Part shown: positions 1-9,027 of the stretch, one piece after another
Layout: each line of letters begins with the position of its first letter
Position numbering within the stretch: the first letter of the stretch is position 1
Source: Plasmodiophora brassicae
Taxonomy: Eukaryota; Endomyxa: Phytomyxea; Phytomyxea; Plasmodiophorida
Length of the DNA stretch: 64,000 nucleotides
Reading direction: 5' to 3'
Assembly: GCA_036867785.1 (NCBI GenBank)
Contig: CP145421.1
Span: forward strand, 744,001-808,000
Position numbers and translations under genes: made by a program
Notes under the pieces: model-generated
Told to the model about the DNA's origin: nothing
Database searches by the model: none
Seen by the model: only the letters and a program-made list of their open reading frames with translations

Positions 1-618
1 ATTGTCGATGACCGCATTGCCCTCGTTGCATCGGCGAACTTCAACGATCGAAGCCTGCTGGGTGATCGCGACTCGGAGCTTGGAGTGACAGTGGAGGACG
101 AAGATTCGTTTGAGATATCAATGGACGGCAAGCCCTGGATGGTTGGCAGGTTCCCCCACGAGCTACGTTTGAGGCTATGGGCCGAGCACCTGGGTCTAAA
201 GCCAGACGAGGTACACGCCATTTCGGATCCAATCTCTGACGCGGTATACAATGGCATCTGGCTAAAGACAGCCCGCGAGAATACTGCGATCTACGAGAAA
301 GTGTTTCCCAGTAAGTTGCTGGGCTGTTTCGCGTCCCACGATCGTTTAACATCATCGTCCGTCAGGTATTCCCCAGAACTGCCATCGAACCATGAAGGTT
401 GTGTAGCCGCTTCGTTATTTGTAGAAAGCGTCGTCTCAACACTGTTGCAGATTTTCAAGAGTGCAAACGGTCTCCAGGTACCGGCGCCCGCTGTCACAGA
501 CGGGTCCGAGCTTGCTGGCGTTCGCGGCACGCTGACCATGCACCCCATCGGGTTCCTCCTCGATGAGGAAATATCGACCAAACTGTCGCTCGTCCTCGGT
601 GAAAACATATCTCAATGA
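1..618 (+). CDS. Phospholipase D, C-terminal part (5' end outside window)
   Basis: PLD hydrolyses phosphatidylcholine to phosphatidic acid on membranes. The frame is open from base 1 and begins inside the second catalytic region: the residues SANFNDRSLLGDRDSEL are the block that follows the HKD motif in PLD1/PLD2-type enzymes. The end (GVRGTLTMHPIGFL) matches the conserved C-terminal part of the family, and the stop is at 616-618. Two short introns are likely, about 311-376 and 403-450. Removing the first gives a KLPSN stretch resembling the family's CLPS segment. The whole frame also happens to stay open through both. The N-terminal PX/PH region and the first HKD motif lie upstream of the window. 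The family call is confident; the second intron is less so. Confidence 0.83.
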   Translation: MVDDRIALVASANFNDRSLLGDRDSELGVTVEDEDSFEISMDGKPWMVGRFPHELRLRLWAEHLGLKPDEVHAISDPISDAVYNGIWLKTARENTAIYEKVFPSKLLGCFASHDRLTSSSVRYSPELPSNHEGCVAASLFVESVVSTLLQIFKSANGLQVPAPAVTDGSELAGVRGTLTMHPIGFLLDEEISTKLSLVLGENISQ

Positions 619-689
619 GTCAAATCGTCGCACAACGCATACGACGCCGGTTCTGTATTCAGAGACGGCAAGGGCCAGTGGCACCATAT

Positions 690-1472
690 TCACGAGGAGT
701 AAGAGAACGAGCACAGCGCGTAGGCCTCGCGTAACATACGCTTGCAGATGCAAGCGGAGCCGCAGACGGTGCTGCTGTAGGTCAGGCGCGCGACGCTAGG
801 AACATCGCTAGGGGCAGGGGCAGCGCAGGTCTCCGCGAACGTCCAGTGGTCAAAGTACGGCAGTGGCGTTTGGGGCGCTGCCACCGACGTCTCCACCATA
901 TGAAGGGTCTTGCAGAAGTCGTCGTTGTCATCGTCGTCGCTTCTCTCGTCGATGGCCCTGCATATGCCCGGCATGACGAACACGTCGAGAACGTTCCAGA
1001 CCGGGTCGCGACGAACGGCGATGCCGCTCCAGTCGTCGTGGGCAATGTTCTCACACTTGCCCTGCGTCGTCACCGAGCTGGCGCCGCCGAACGACTTGGC
1101 CGTAATGCTCCCGTCCGGGTTCATGTACACTGACAGCGTCTGCTGGCCTTTGCCGCTGGACGACGGCTTGTGGTAGATGCTGAAGATGTTCAACGGCGGC
1201 GTCGTCGGCGTGTCCAGGTAGTTGCCGTTGTCCGCGTTCGGGTGAACGTAGAACATGTACGTGTACTGTGTGCTGTTGACCACGCTCGGGTCGAACGCGA
1301 CTGGCGCCGCCACCGCCGTCTGCGTCGACACGGTCGGCTTCCGCGGGCCATCCAGGAGCAAAGTGTACGCGTGCGAGATCGTGACATGGCCGAACAGCAA
1401 TAACGTAGCTAGGTAGGCATCTGGACAAGGTGGTTCACCAGTGAGACGGCGTCCTATGTACCGGGACCACAT
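690..1472 (-). CDS. Hypothetical secreted or membrane protein with LamG-like region
   Basis: An open frame of 260 residues. A hydrophobic stretch near residues 21-37 (YLATLLLFGHVTISHAY) may be a signal peptide. The middle (about residues 60-170) alternates beta-like segments such as GQQTLSVYMNPDGSI with tryptophan and glycine positions, as in LamG/concanavalin A-like folds; this is a weak resemblance. An acidic run (DDDDNDD) and several cysteines follow. Near the 3' end, a GTATGT donor at about 733 and an acceptor near 648 could splice to an alternative C-terminus; the retained sequence would encode a hydrophobic helix in another frame. The first ATG is used as the start. No family is recognised. 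Confidence 0.45.
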   Translation of the reverse strand: MWSRYIGRRLTGEPPCPDAYLATLLLFGHVTISHAYTLLLDGPRKPTVSTQTAVAAPVAFDPSVVNSTQYTYMFYVHPNADNGNYLDTPTTPPLNIFSIYHKPSSSGKGQQTLSVYMNPDGSITAKSFGGASSVTTQGKCENIAHDDWSGIAVRRDPVWNVLDVFVMPGICRAIDERSDDDDNDDFCKTLHMVETSVAAPQTPLPYFDHWTFAETCAAPAPSDVPSVARLTYSSTVCGSACICKRMLREAYALCSFSYSS

Positions 1473-1683
1473 GCGCCCTACAGCGTGCGTTGACAGAGTT
1501 CATGGTCGACAGTCGAGGCAGCGAACGCTCCACCGCTATCCAACGAACCGATCTGTTAAATGACGCTACCAAAGCGTACGAATCTCGAGAGACCCAGACA
1601 CGCGCCTGCCATGGACGATAATATCACATGCAGATCGCCGCGAATATCTTCCCGGCCGGAACGGGAATCCGGATCCAGAGATA

Positions 1684-2559
1684 TCAGACGACGATGGAGC
1701 GCAGGACCGACTGACGTGATCGGACAACGCCGTTACGATCGACAGCGACACGGACGTCGATGCGCGCCAAAGTGAACGGCGAGTTGCCGTTGGCGTTCAG
1801 GCAGGCGAACAGCTCGGTGACGACGTGCCTGTGCGTTGTGACGGCCAGTTTGGGGCACAGGCCCCCACAGAGACTGCGGACGACATCGGGGCACGCCATG
1901 CAATCCAGAACGCCGTTCACGCGAACGGGCAGGCCGCGATAGGCGAACGATGATGCGTCCACGACAGACGACGGGTCAGGCACCTGGCGCCCGATGGTGT
2001 GGATGACTGCCGGGCCTATGAATGTCCCGTCACAAGTTGCCATGACGATCTCGCCAACGGCTACGTATGTCCTCGAGGACAGGGACGATGTTGGACGGTC
2101 CCGTGGAGGTGACAAAGACAGGCGCGGGAGACGCTCGGAAGACAGATGAGCAAGGTCGAGGCAGACCTGTCGAAGATGCGATGAGGGCGGCGCCTCGGCA
2201 GGGTTCAGGTTGAACAGGCGCGAGGCGGATGTCGTGCTGCCATGTGGGCGACCGCGCCACATCCGGACCCGGATGTCGGTCATCAGGATCACGTCGCCGA
2301 CCCGGAACCGTTCGACCCACCGCGACCGGTCCCGCCACATGGTGACCCGGAAGAACGGCGTGCCGCACTGCCCGACGAGGACGCTGCTGAACGCCACGCG
2401 CCCCGCCGACGTGATCGCCACCGGGTCGACCTGGAACGCCACGGCGCACAGGCTGACGACCGTGTCGACCTGGAGCCCGCCGATGCTGCTGGTCACGACT
2501 GGCGCATGCAGCCACGAGGCCTCGTAGTTCTGCAGCCGGGCCCAGTCGGACATCGTCAC
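1684..2559 (-). CDS. OB-fold-like protein, possibly shieldin-2-like
   Basis: A single open frame of 291 residues. The segment around residues 84-115 (VERFRVGDVILMTDIRVRMW followed by TTSASRLFNL) has the look of an OB-fold strand pair from single-strand DNA-binding proteins such as shieldin subunit 2 or RPA-like folds. A later cluster of cysteines (CMAC, then CGGLC) could bind zinc. If the resemblance holds, the protein would act in DNA repair or telomere binding, but this is inference from a short stretch. It lies on the minus strand, 144 bp downstream of the TMEM33 gene and in the same direction. The start could be the first or third codon (both ATG). No intron is needed. Confidence 0.42.
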   Translation of the reverse strand: MTMSDWARLQNYEASWLHAPVVTSSIGGLQVDTVVSLCAVAFQVDPVAITSAGRVAFSSVLVGQCGTPFFRVTMWRDRSRWVERFRVGDVILMTDIRVRMWRGRPHGSTTSASRLFNLNPAEAPPSSHLRQVCLDLAHLSSERLPRLSLSPPRDRPTSSLSSRTYVAVGEIVMATCDGTFIGPAVIHTIGRQVPDPSSVVDASSFAYRGLPVRVNGVLDCMACPDVVRSLCGGLCPKLAVTTHRHVVTELFACLNANGNSPFTLARIDVRVAVDRNGVVRSRQSVLRSIVV

Positions 2560-2703
2560 GGGGATCCGCAGCTGCAGCGGACCGCGCGTTTTACCGCGTC
2601 GGTTCGCTCACCCGCCACATGACATGGGCCAACTGCACCGCGGGCTGTATTGGGGAATATGCGCGTTCAGGGGCCGGTGCACGACCACAAGCATGTTTCG
2701 CAT

Positions 2704-3515
2704 TCACATGATGGTGCATTTGGCACCCTGCAATTGTTCATGGCGGGCACGGGCCTGCTCCGGGTCCACGGTTGAGTAGGCCCAGGCGCAGACCTTCCTG
2801 TAGGCGGCTTGGATGAGGCCGGGGCATCGCGGCGAGAGAAGCGCGCCGTCGCAGGTCTGCCGGAAGCTTTGGAAGGCCAGCCGCGCCGGCGTCGAGAACA
2901 TGTAGCGGACCCGAAGGTATTGCCAGACCAGGACGGTGACCAGGACCTGGCGGTGCTGGGAGAGGATACCCAGGACGAACGATATCCCGGTTAAAATGTC
3001 CAACGAGGCACACCAGTTGTCAAGAGCAGTCTTCTTCGACCCGATCCATGACAACGTTGACGACAGCCTGGCATGCAAGCCTGGCGCAAACATGGGCAGG
3101 ATCGCACGGTCGAGTGCCGAAGCAACGAATAGCCCCGAGCGACAGAAAATCGGGAGGATGGGAACTACAGGGCAACAGTTAACACTTGAGCCAGGACGTA
3201 TCAGTCAACAACGTACCCAGCGTCGGGTAAGCAGCAATCAATGCAAAGTCCAGCATTAAAAAGTGCATTTCCTCGTCAAAGAACAGCCGCTGGGCATAGG
3301 CAGCGTCCATCTTTGGTTTCTGCATCAGGCCATCAGCGACAAGGAGCCCGCCAATGATGCCCACCAGACCAGGTTACCCCATGCGTCGTCAGGACGTGAA
3401 TCGCGCCATTGACGATCCCACACAGGACGAGGAGCCGGAAGACGACGGCATTCAATCCAGGGGACGACACCGTCGCGATAAACCTATCGTGATCTCTAGG
3501 CGTCAGGTGGCACAT
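2704..3515 (-). CDS. TMEM33: TMEM33/Pom33-family ER membrane protein
   Basis: TMEM33 (yeast Pom33/Per33, fission yeast Tts1) is a multi-pass protein of the ER and nuclear envelope that helps shape tubules and nuclear pores. Three exons (3515-3378, 3319-3217, 3164-2704) with introns of 58 and 52 nt give 233 residues; human TMEM33 has 247. Visible family features are a first membrane helix, the EEMHFLMLDFALIAAYPTL helix matching the family's HYLLYSLIFVSSYP region, a second hydrophobic block, and the late YLRVRYMFSTPARLAFQ segment matching YRFLTLRYSSRRNPYCRTLF. The start is the first ATG that gives an N-terminal helix. That ATG overlaps the stop of the upstream gene by 13 bp in another frame, which is odd for two eukaryotic genes. 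Confidence 0.8.
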
Positions 3516-3904
3516 CGCACACCCCGAACGATGGGCGCGTACCCAAGTGTGAACAAGAGGACGAGAACGTTCGCTGCCAGGCGAACGTAATTGCAGGTAA
3601 TGATAACAGCTCGTCGCGTCGACGATTGCGGTGCATCGTCAGGGTCGGGCCCAGAACGCGTCGTCCTTTGCGGCGCTGGCTCGAGGTCCAGGTGCTCGTT
3701 GACCGCGCCGCGAAAGTACTTCCGCTTCGCCTTCACAACGGCGACCTGCGGGTCGACGCTGGCGGATATGAACATCTGCGACAGGCGCTCCTGCCACTTG
3801 GCATCGGCGCCCCAGTCGTGCGCCTCGAACTGGCGTTCCGCCTCGACGGCCAAGTCCGCGACCATCGCGGCGACCACCACCACCACCACCACGAACGGCG
3901 ACAC
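3503..3904 (-). CDS. Small hypothetical membrane protein
   Basis: An open frame of 133 residues, not recognised. It starts with a run of seven valines encoded by a GTG repeat (seen on plus as CAC/ACC repeats near 3868-3893), forming a first hydrophobic helix. A charged, helical middle (about residues 22-65, with KWQERL and VKAKRKYF) follows, and a second hydrophobic helix near the end (AANVLVLLFTLGYAPIV). Its stop codon overlaps the start of the TMEM33 frame, so the pair may be one gene with an unseen intron, or this may be a leader of the TMEM33 transcript. It sits 93 bp downstream of the PRPP synthetase gene. Confidence 0.38.
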   Translation of the reverse strand: MSPFVVVVVVVAAMVADLAVEAERQFEAHDWGADAKWQERLSQMFISASVDPQVAVVKAKRKYFRGAVNEHLDLEPAPQRTTRSGPDPDDAPQSSTRRAVIITCNYVRLAANVLVLLFTLGYAPIVRGVRCAT

Positions 3905-3997
3905 AAAAACGAGACTGACGCCCTCGACCGACCGAGGCCGTCGTCGGCCGAGAACGTCGTCACCCCATGCAGGAGGAGTGCCCGAGGCGAGTCGTGT

Positions 3998-5817
3998 TTA
4001 GTGAGCCGGCGCTTCGTTCGGGCCGGTACCGGCAGCGGATGCTGGTTTCGGGGCGGCCGCGGCCGGCTCGTCGAAGTCGGCGGTGAACAGCTCGGACACG
4101 GATTGCTTGGTGTGGATCCGCGCGATCGCCTGCGCGAGGAACTCGGCGATGGACAGCTGGACGATCTTCTCGCTCTGCTTGTTCTCCGGCAGCGGCACCG
4201 TGTTGCAGACCACGACCTGCGTCGACGCGGGGGCGTCAGGCTGCATCACGACACGTTTGCGCCCGCGCCTCGCGCATGGGTACCTTCTCGAAGCAGCTGC
4301 CGTTGATCCGCTCGATGGCGGGCCCGTTGAATAAGCCGTGCGTCGCGAATGCATAGACGCGCTTGGCACCCTGCCTACACACGATGACTGAGATGAACGC
4401 CCGGTGACCAAACGATCTGGGGCGCGTGCGCCGGCATACTTTTTCAACACTTCAGCGGCCTGGCACAGCGTTCCAGCTAGGACGACATGTCAACGTGGTA
4501 CCGGCGGTCGCATTCCATTGGGGGAGCGGCCCACCGGTGTCAATCATATCGTCGACGATGATGCAATCGGCGCCCTTGACGTCTCCGACTAAGTCCATGC
4601 GGTCGACGACGTTGGCGCGCAACCTCTGCTTGATGATCATCGCTAGGCCGGTATCCAGCCCATAGTGTCTCAGTCCGTCCCTGGAGGCGCTCATCAGCAA
4701 TACAAAACCGGTACCTCGCGGCACGCTTCGGTACCTGAACTTCTTGGCCCGGTACACGCCACCCGCATCCGGACTCACGATCACTGTGTTCTCACCCCGG
4801 AGACCCAACTCGGCGAAGAACGGCAGGGCGACTACCGCCCCTTCGAGGTTGTCGCAGGGCGTTCGCGGTCCAAAGAATCCCTGTACACCGCGAGCGCGCG
4901 TTATAAAGGGGGGGGGGTGCATCTGGTTTCGCAGCGTTCACACCTGAATCTGCCCGCAGTGCAAATCGACGGCGACGACGCGGTCGACGCCGACCGACTC
5001 CAGCAGTAGGGCAACGTCGGCAGCTGAAATGGGAACTCGAGACGTCATCTACAGGAACGTTCACAAACGGCGGCTGCCGAGGAACGCGCACGATGGCCAA
5101 CCTTGCGGTCCTGTCGAGCGTAGCCAAAGTACGGAATGATTGCAGATATCTTTCGGGCGGACGCCCTCCTAAGCCCAATGTGCTTGGTCAGCAGATTGGC
5201 GATAGGACGTGAGCAGACAGGTCACCTGAATGTACTGATCATGAGAACGAGCTCCATTAGGTGGTCGTTCACGCCGGGCGGGCAGGTCGGCTGAATAATG
5301 TAGACGTCCGCCGACCTGACGTTTTCGTGGACCTGAACGCCTATCTCGCCATCCGCAAACTTGGTGATCGTCATCTCACCCAGCTTCGTGCCCAGATGAG
5401 CGCAGATCTCTTTTGCCAACTGCCCGGATGGTATCATCAGTCACACAATAATGTCATTGGTGGACAGAGGCGTATCGTTCGTACCGGCACGTTAGCTGAT
5501 CCGGAGAACACCAACGGTTTATAGTGCGCCTTCTGCTTATTCGCTGAACGCGCTGTTGCTATCGGCTGACGGTCCCCAGCAGGAGGTCCACCATCCGTCC
5601 CATGTGTGCCTGCGTCGTTTGTCGCAGGCGCTTTAACATCCTCGGCGACGGCCTGTTCGCGCCGCGACCAGACAGCATACACGACGGCGACCCCGAGCAC
5701 GGGCAGCCCCCATTGCACGTTCCGCTGCCAGGGCGTCGCCGCCGCCGCCGATGACATCCGCCTGGCACACACCAGCCGGCATCGTGCCGCCCGCGCCAGG
5801 CCCGCCCACGACATCAT
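3998..5817 (-). CDS. PRPS: Ribose-phosphate pyrophosphokinase with membrane-anchor leader
   Basis: Makes PRPP from ribose 5-phosphate and ATP for purine, pyrimidine and NAD synthesis. About eight exons. Family blocks appear in order: FSGSAN (start of the enzyme), [28 protein letters not shown] with [11 protein letters not shown] (flexible loop), [19 protein letters not shown] (ribose-phosphate region), [31 protein letters not shown] (PRPP loop), then [13 protein letters not shown] and the C-terminus. Clean 51-66 nt introns join these, for example 5419-5484. Unlike typical PRPS, about 100 residues precede the enzyme: an Arg/Ala-rich mitochondrial-type leader, then a helix [14 protein letters not shown], then a polar linker. 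The ATG at 5817 is used; one at 5928 is also in frame. A Pro/Ala-rich tail ends the protein. The enzyme call is firm; its location is inferred. Confidence 0.92.
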
Positions 5818-6162
5818 CGCATCCGCCGTGCCCCGAACGACAACGGATGATGGCAGTGTCTCGGACACGGACTGGGCCGACAGTCGGGGGGAGCACCGGA
5901 GCACACACACGACTGCACGGAGTCCCACTCCGGCCCGTCTCTCTCTCTCTCCTCACGCCTCGCAGTTGGCTGTCGGCGCCGCCGCTCTTCTCACGGTACG
6001 TACCCACAGTGGGTGGGTGAATAATTCGAGAAACTGAATTGCGGGGGATGGTCAAGGTCGCTGGCTGCGGTGCTTGCTCGGGATCGTGGTTCTAGAACGC
6101 CAGTGGCGTTGGGGCAGGATCCGCGCGGACGTTGTGTGACACGCGCGCGCGCGCGCCAAAAC
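5818..6162. promoter_or_regulatory. Shared upstream region of PRPS and the Dabb gene
   Basis: A 345-bp gap between two divergent genes, so it presumably holds both promoters. A CT-rich run (TCTCTCTCTCTCCTC near 5939-5953) and an alternating CGCG/GCGC tract near 6141-6157, just before the Dabb start, are the only marked features. No TATA box stands out. Confidence 0.4.
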
Positions 6163-6771
6163 ATGCTGTACCACATCGTTCTGCTGCGAGTGAGGGACGA
6201 TGCGGCGCCGCCAGCGACGCAAGCGATGATGGACGCCATCCACGGCCTGTCGACGCAGATCCCGTGTATCGTCAGCGTTGCAGGTCGGCGTTATGGTTCG
6301 CGTCGTCGGGGGCGTGATGCCTGAACGCATGGGTGTTCGCAGTCGGCGCACAGGACAACCAGATGTACCCGAACTATAGACCCAGGACGGCCGGGTACAC
6401 GCACGCGTTGATCGTCGCGCTCGAATCGGCCGCCGACCTGCAGGTATACGCCCACCACCCGACACATCTTTCTGTCGTCGACACGTACATCAAACCCCGT
6501 CCGTTACCCACCCCGTTTCCGAATACGCCCGCTCGAATATCCTGATAATCGCTCTCCAGTGGCCGACGCCGTCCTGGCAGTTGACTTTATCGACGACCAC
6601 GCCGTGCTGCCAACGCCCCGGCCAACCTCGCCCAGGGCTGGATGGCAACGACTCCGCCGCGCCACACGCCGCATGCTCTTCGCTGCTGCCGTACCTCTCC
6701 TATTCCTTGGACTCGGTGCCGCAATCGGCTACGCTTCCAGGACTCGATCGGCATCCCCCGATAAACAATAG
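6163..6771 (+). CDS. Tail-anchored Dabb (stress-responsive A/B barrel) protein
   Basis: Three exons (6163-6283, 6343-6498, 6560-6771) encode 162 residues. The first 100 or so match a Dabb domain, a dimeric ferredoxin-like barrel: it opens with LYHIVLLRVRDDA, continues through IPCIVSVAVGAQDN, GYTHALIVALES and YAHHPTHLSVVDTYIKP, and closes with VLAVDFID. Splicing restores each block exactly. Dabb proteins are mostly small soluble enzymes or stress proteins. Here the domain is followed by a basic Pro-rich linker and a C-terminal helix (MLFAAAVPLLFLGLGAAIGY) with a short tail, which suggests a tail-anchored protein on ER or mitochondria. The substrate is unknown. It is transcribed away from the PRPS gene. 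Confidence 0.77.
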
Positions 6772-7110
6772 CGGTCTTCCATATCGCACCAGATGTACAA
6801 TGTGTTGCCGCATTCGGGGCACTGTCGCCGCCGACCGGCTTTGTGCCCCCAGAACCAGGCCGCCTTTGCTGTTGTTGGGCAAAAATGGCCGCTGAGGCGC
6901 GTAGGACGTACCAGGTACGTAACGTGGCGGCCCAGCCGGAGCCGGGAGACGGAATCAGGCCAAAGTCTGCGGCAGTGGGACGGGGACGGGGGGCGTAGGC
7001 CGTTGGGGGTACGGGGTTGCTGCCCCGGCCGGACGGACGGACGGACGGACGGGGGGTCGGATCACGCCTGCGCCGGGTGGTGGGGGGTCGACGCGTCGTG
7101 ACCGTCGCCG
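6772..7110. other. Intergenic region with GGAC microsatellite
   Basis: 339 bp between two plus-strand genes, presumably holding the sphingomyelinase promoter. Five tandem GGAC units lie at 7031-7052. No gene is seen. Confidence 0.5.
7031..7052 (+). repeat. (GGAC)5 microsatellite
   Basis: Five perfect tandem GGAC units plus a partial one, about 60 bp upstream of the sphingomyelinase start codon. Confidence 0.9.
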
Positions 7111-8965
7111 ATGTCGCATGTCCTGTGGCTGGCGGACCGTCTGCGCCGGGACATCACGTACGTGAACAGCCATGGGATGCTGCGCCGGGAGACGGGCACG
7201 GGCACGCCGCGTGACGCGGATTCAGGCCGCGGTAGCGTCGTCGGCGACGAGGCCGACCCGTTCGAGCTCCGCGTCCTGACGATGAACGTGTGGGGCCTGT
7301 ACTTCCTGCCGCATGTCGAGGCGCGTGTCGAGGCGCTGGGCGAACGCCTGCACGGATACGACGTGATCGCGCTTCAAGAGGTCTGGCATGCTCGCGAGCG
7401 TGACGCGCTGAGGACAGCGGGTCGTCAGGCCGGCCTGATCTATGCTCACTATTTCGCCGGTGGGATCGGGTTTCCGTTCTGGCCTGGGTCGCACGGGACT
7501 GGCGTCCTGGTCCTGTCCCGTTTGCCCATCGTCGATGTTGTCTGGAAGCGCTTCCTAATCAACGGGAAACCCTACAAGGTCTGGTGTCAAGAGCGCCGTG
7601 GGGGGACCCTGGTCTAACCGTCGCACGATGCAGTTGCATCACAGCGATTACCTAGCGGGTCGTGGGGTCGGCCTGCTTCGCTTGTCCTCCCCAACTGGCC
7701 CTATCGACGTGTTTGTCACACATTTGCACGCGATGTGTACGATTAGGCACGTGCTAGTGCGTTGGCGAGTCGCTGAGCGCCCATATAGATGTGGACAATC
7801 CCGACGACGACGAGTATTTATCGCATCGCATGGGGCAGGCGTTCGAAACCGCTCAGTTCATACGGGCGACTGCTCGCGCTCCCCTAGTAACGACTGCACT
7901 CCATTCGTGGTGGGTATAATGTAAATGTTTACTCATTTGCTTTGCCAGGTCGTTGTGATGGGCGACTTCAACTGCTGGCCGAACTCCGTCTCGATGTGTA
8001 TGCTGAGAAGTTTCGTATCACTGCGCGACGCCTGGGACTACTGTCACCCAACCTCAGAGGTATTCCTACCGGACATTCATCAGATGCCAAAGGCTAACGA
8101 CAATTTAGTCGCGCGACGCTGCCGTAGAGGATTGGAGCGGCTGCACGTTTGGCACGCCAGACAACGCCTTCTCCTACAAAGAGGGCATCAAACCGCAACT
8201 ATTAGACTACGTCATGTTCGCTACTCTGGATCAACCTTTGTCCGATCCTCGAATCCACTGGTCTCTGCGCGAATGCTCGCTGGCGATTGAGTTCATGGAC
8301 ATGGCGGCGCAGGCAGCAGGTTCGCTTGACCGTTTCCACTGGGATCATTGCCCTGACAAACTGTGTGATAAGGCACATCGAGTCCCCCGTCGCGGATTCC
8401 TCTAAGCGACCACTGGGGTGTTAAAGCTGTGTTTGCCGGTTCTCGTAAGACGCCCGCGTCAGGTGCCGCCGTTGGCGATGACCGCCAAAAGTGGCCTCTC
8501 GACTCGATAACCACCCACGATCATGAGCTGCTTCAGGCAGCCATGGCAATCTGCATGCAGGGGCGGAAGGTTAGTTGCGCGTCCCGCCGCCTTGACTATA
8601 AGCTGAAGCGTGCTCTGTCCCATGGCAGGAGGCAAACAGACGACGTTCGCGTCATCATCGGCGAACCTTGTTTGCCCTGATGATCTTCCCGTTGCTCTGG
8701 ATCATTGGATTCCGCATCCCCATCGCACTGGCGTGGACTCCGTTCCTGGTCAGTGGATACTGCATTGCTGAGATGCTTCTGGCCCAGGGAGTGGGTAAGT
8801 GACGAGAGTCGCGATACATATCGCCCTGTGTGCAGTGTGGATTAACGTTATGACGTGGCATCAGTGACCGATGAAATCACAAGCTTCAACGAGATCCTTC
8901 ATCAGATGAAGCACCTGCTGAAAAGGCAAAGCGTTCATAGTGCTCCCGCTCTCGATGCTACATAA
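7111..8965 (+). CDS. Neutral sphingomyelinase (SMPD2-like)
   Basis: Cleaves sphingomyelin (or related phosphosphingolipids) to ceramide at membranes. It is an endonuclease/exonuclease/phosphatase-fold enzyme. Exon-by-exon reading gives LRVLTMNVWGLYF (Asn of the metal site), VIALQEVW (metal-binding Glu), SHGTGVLVLSR, then after introns YLAGRGVGLLRL, DVFVTHLHA, DDDEYLSHRMGQAFETAQF, VVVMGDFNCWP (catalytic Asp-Asn), and PLSDHWGVKAVF (catalytic Asp-His). About eight exons. The C-terminus, after an intron with a GTTAGT donor near 8570, holds two hydrophobic helices (LMIFPLLWIIGF and the following one), as in SMPD2. A last exon ends at TAA 8963-8965. Its stop is only 62 bp from the end of the NTPDase gene on the other strand. 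Confidence 0.86.
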
Positions 8966-9027
8966 AGCCAACGGGAGTTTCATGAAATGCCAACGTCCGT
9001 CGAATAATTCGCTACTCAGTATTACAT

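Noticed and set aside
1170-1428. Arg/Val-rich frames antisense to the LamG-like gene
   Set aside because: Shadows of the minus-strand gene in other frames.
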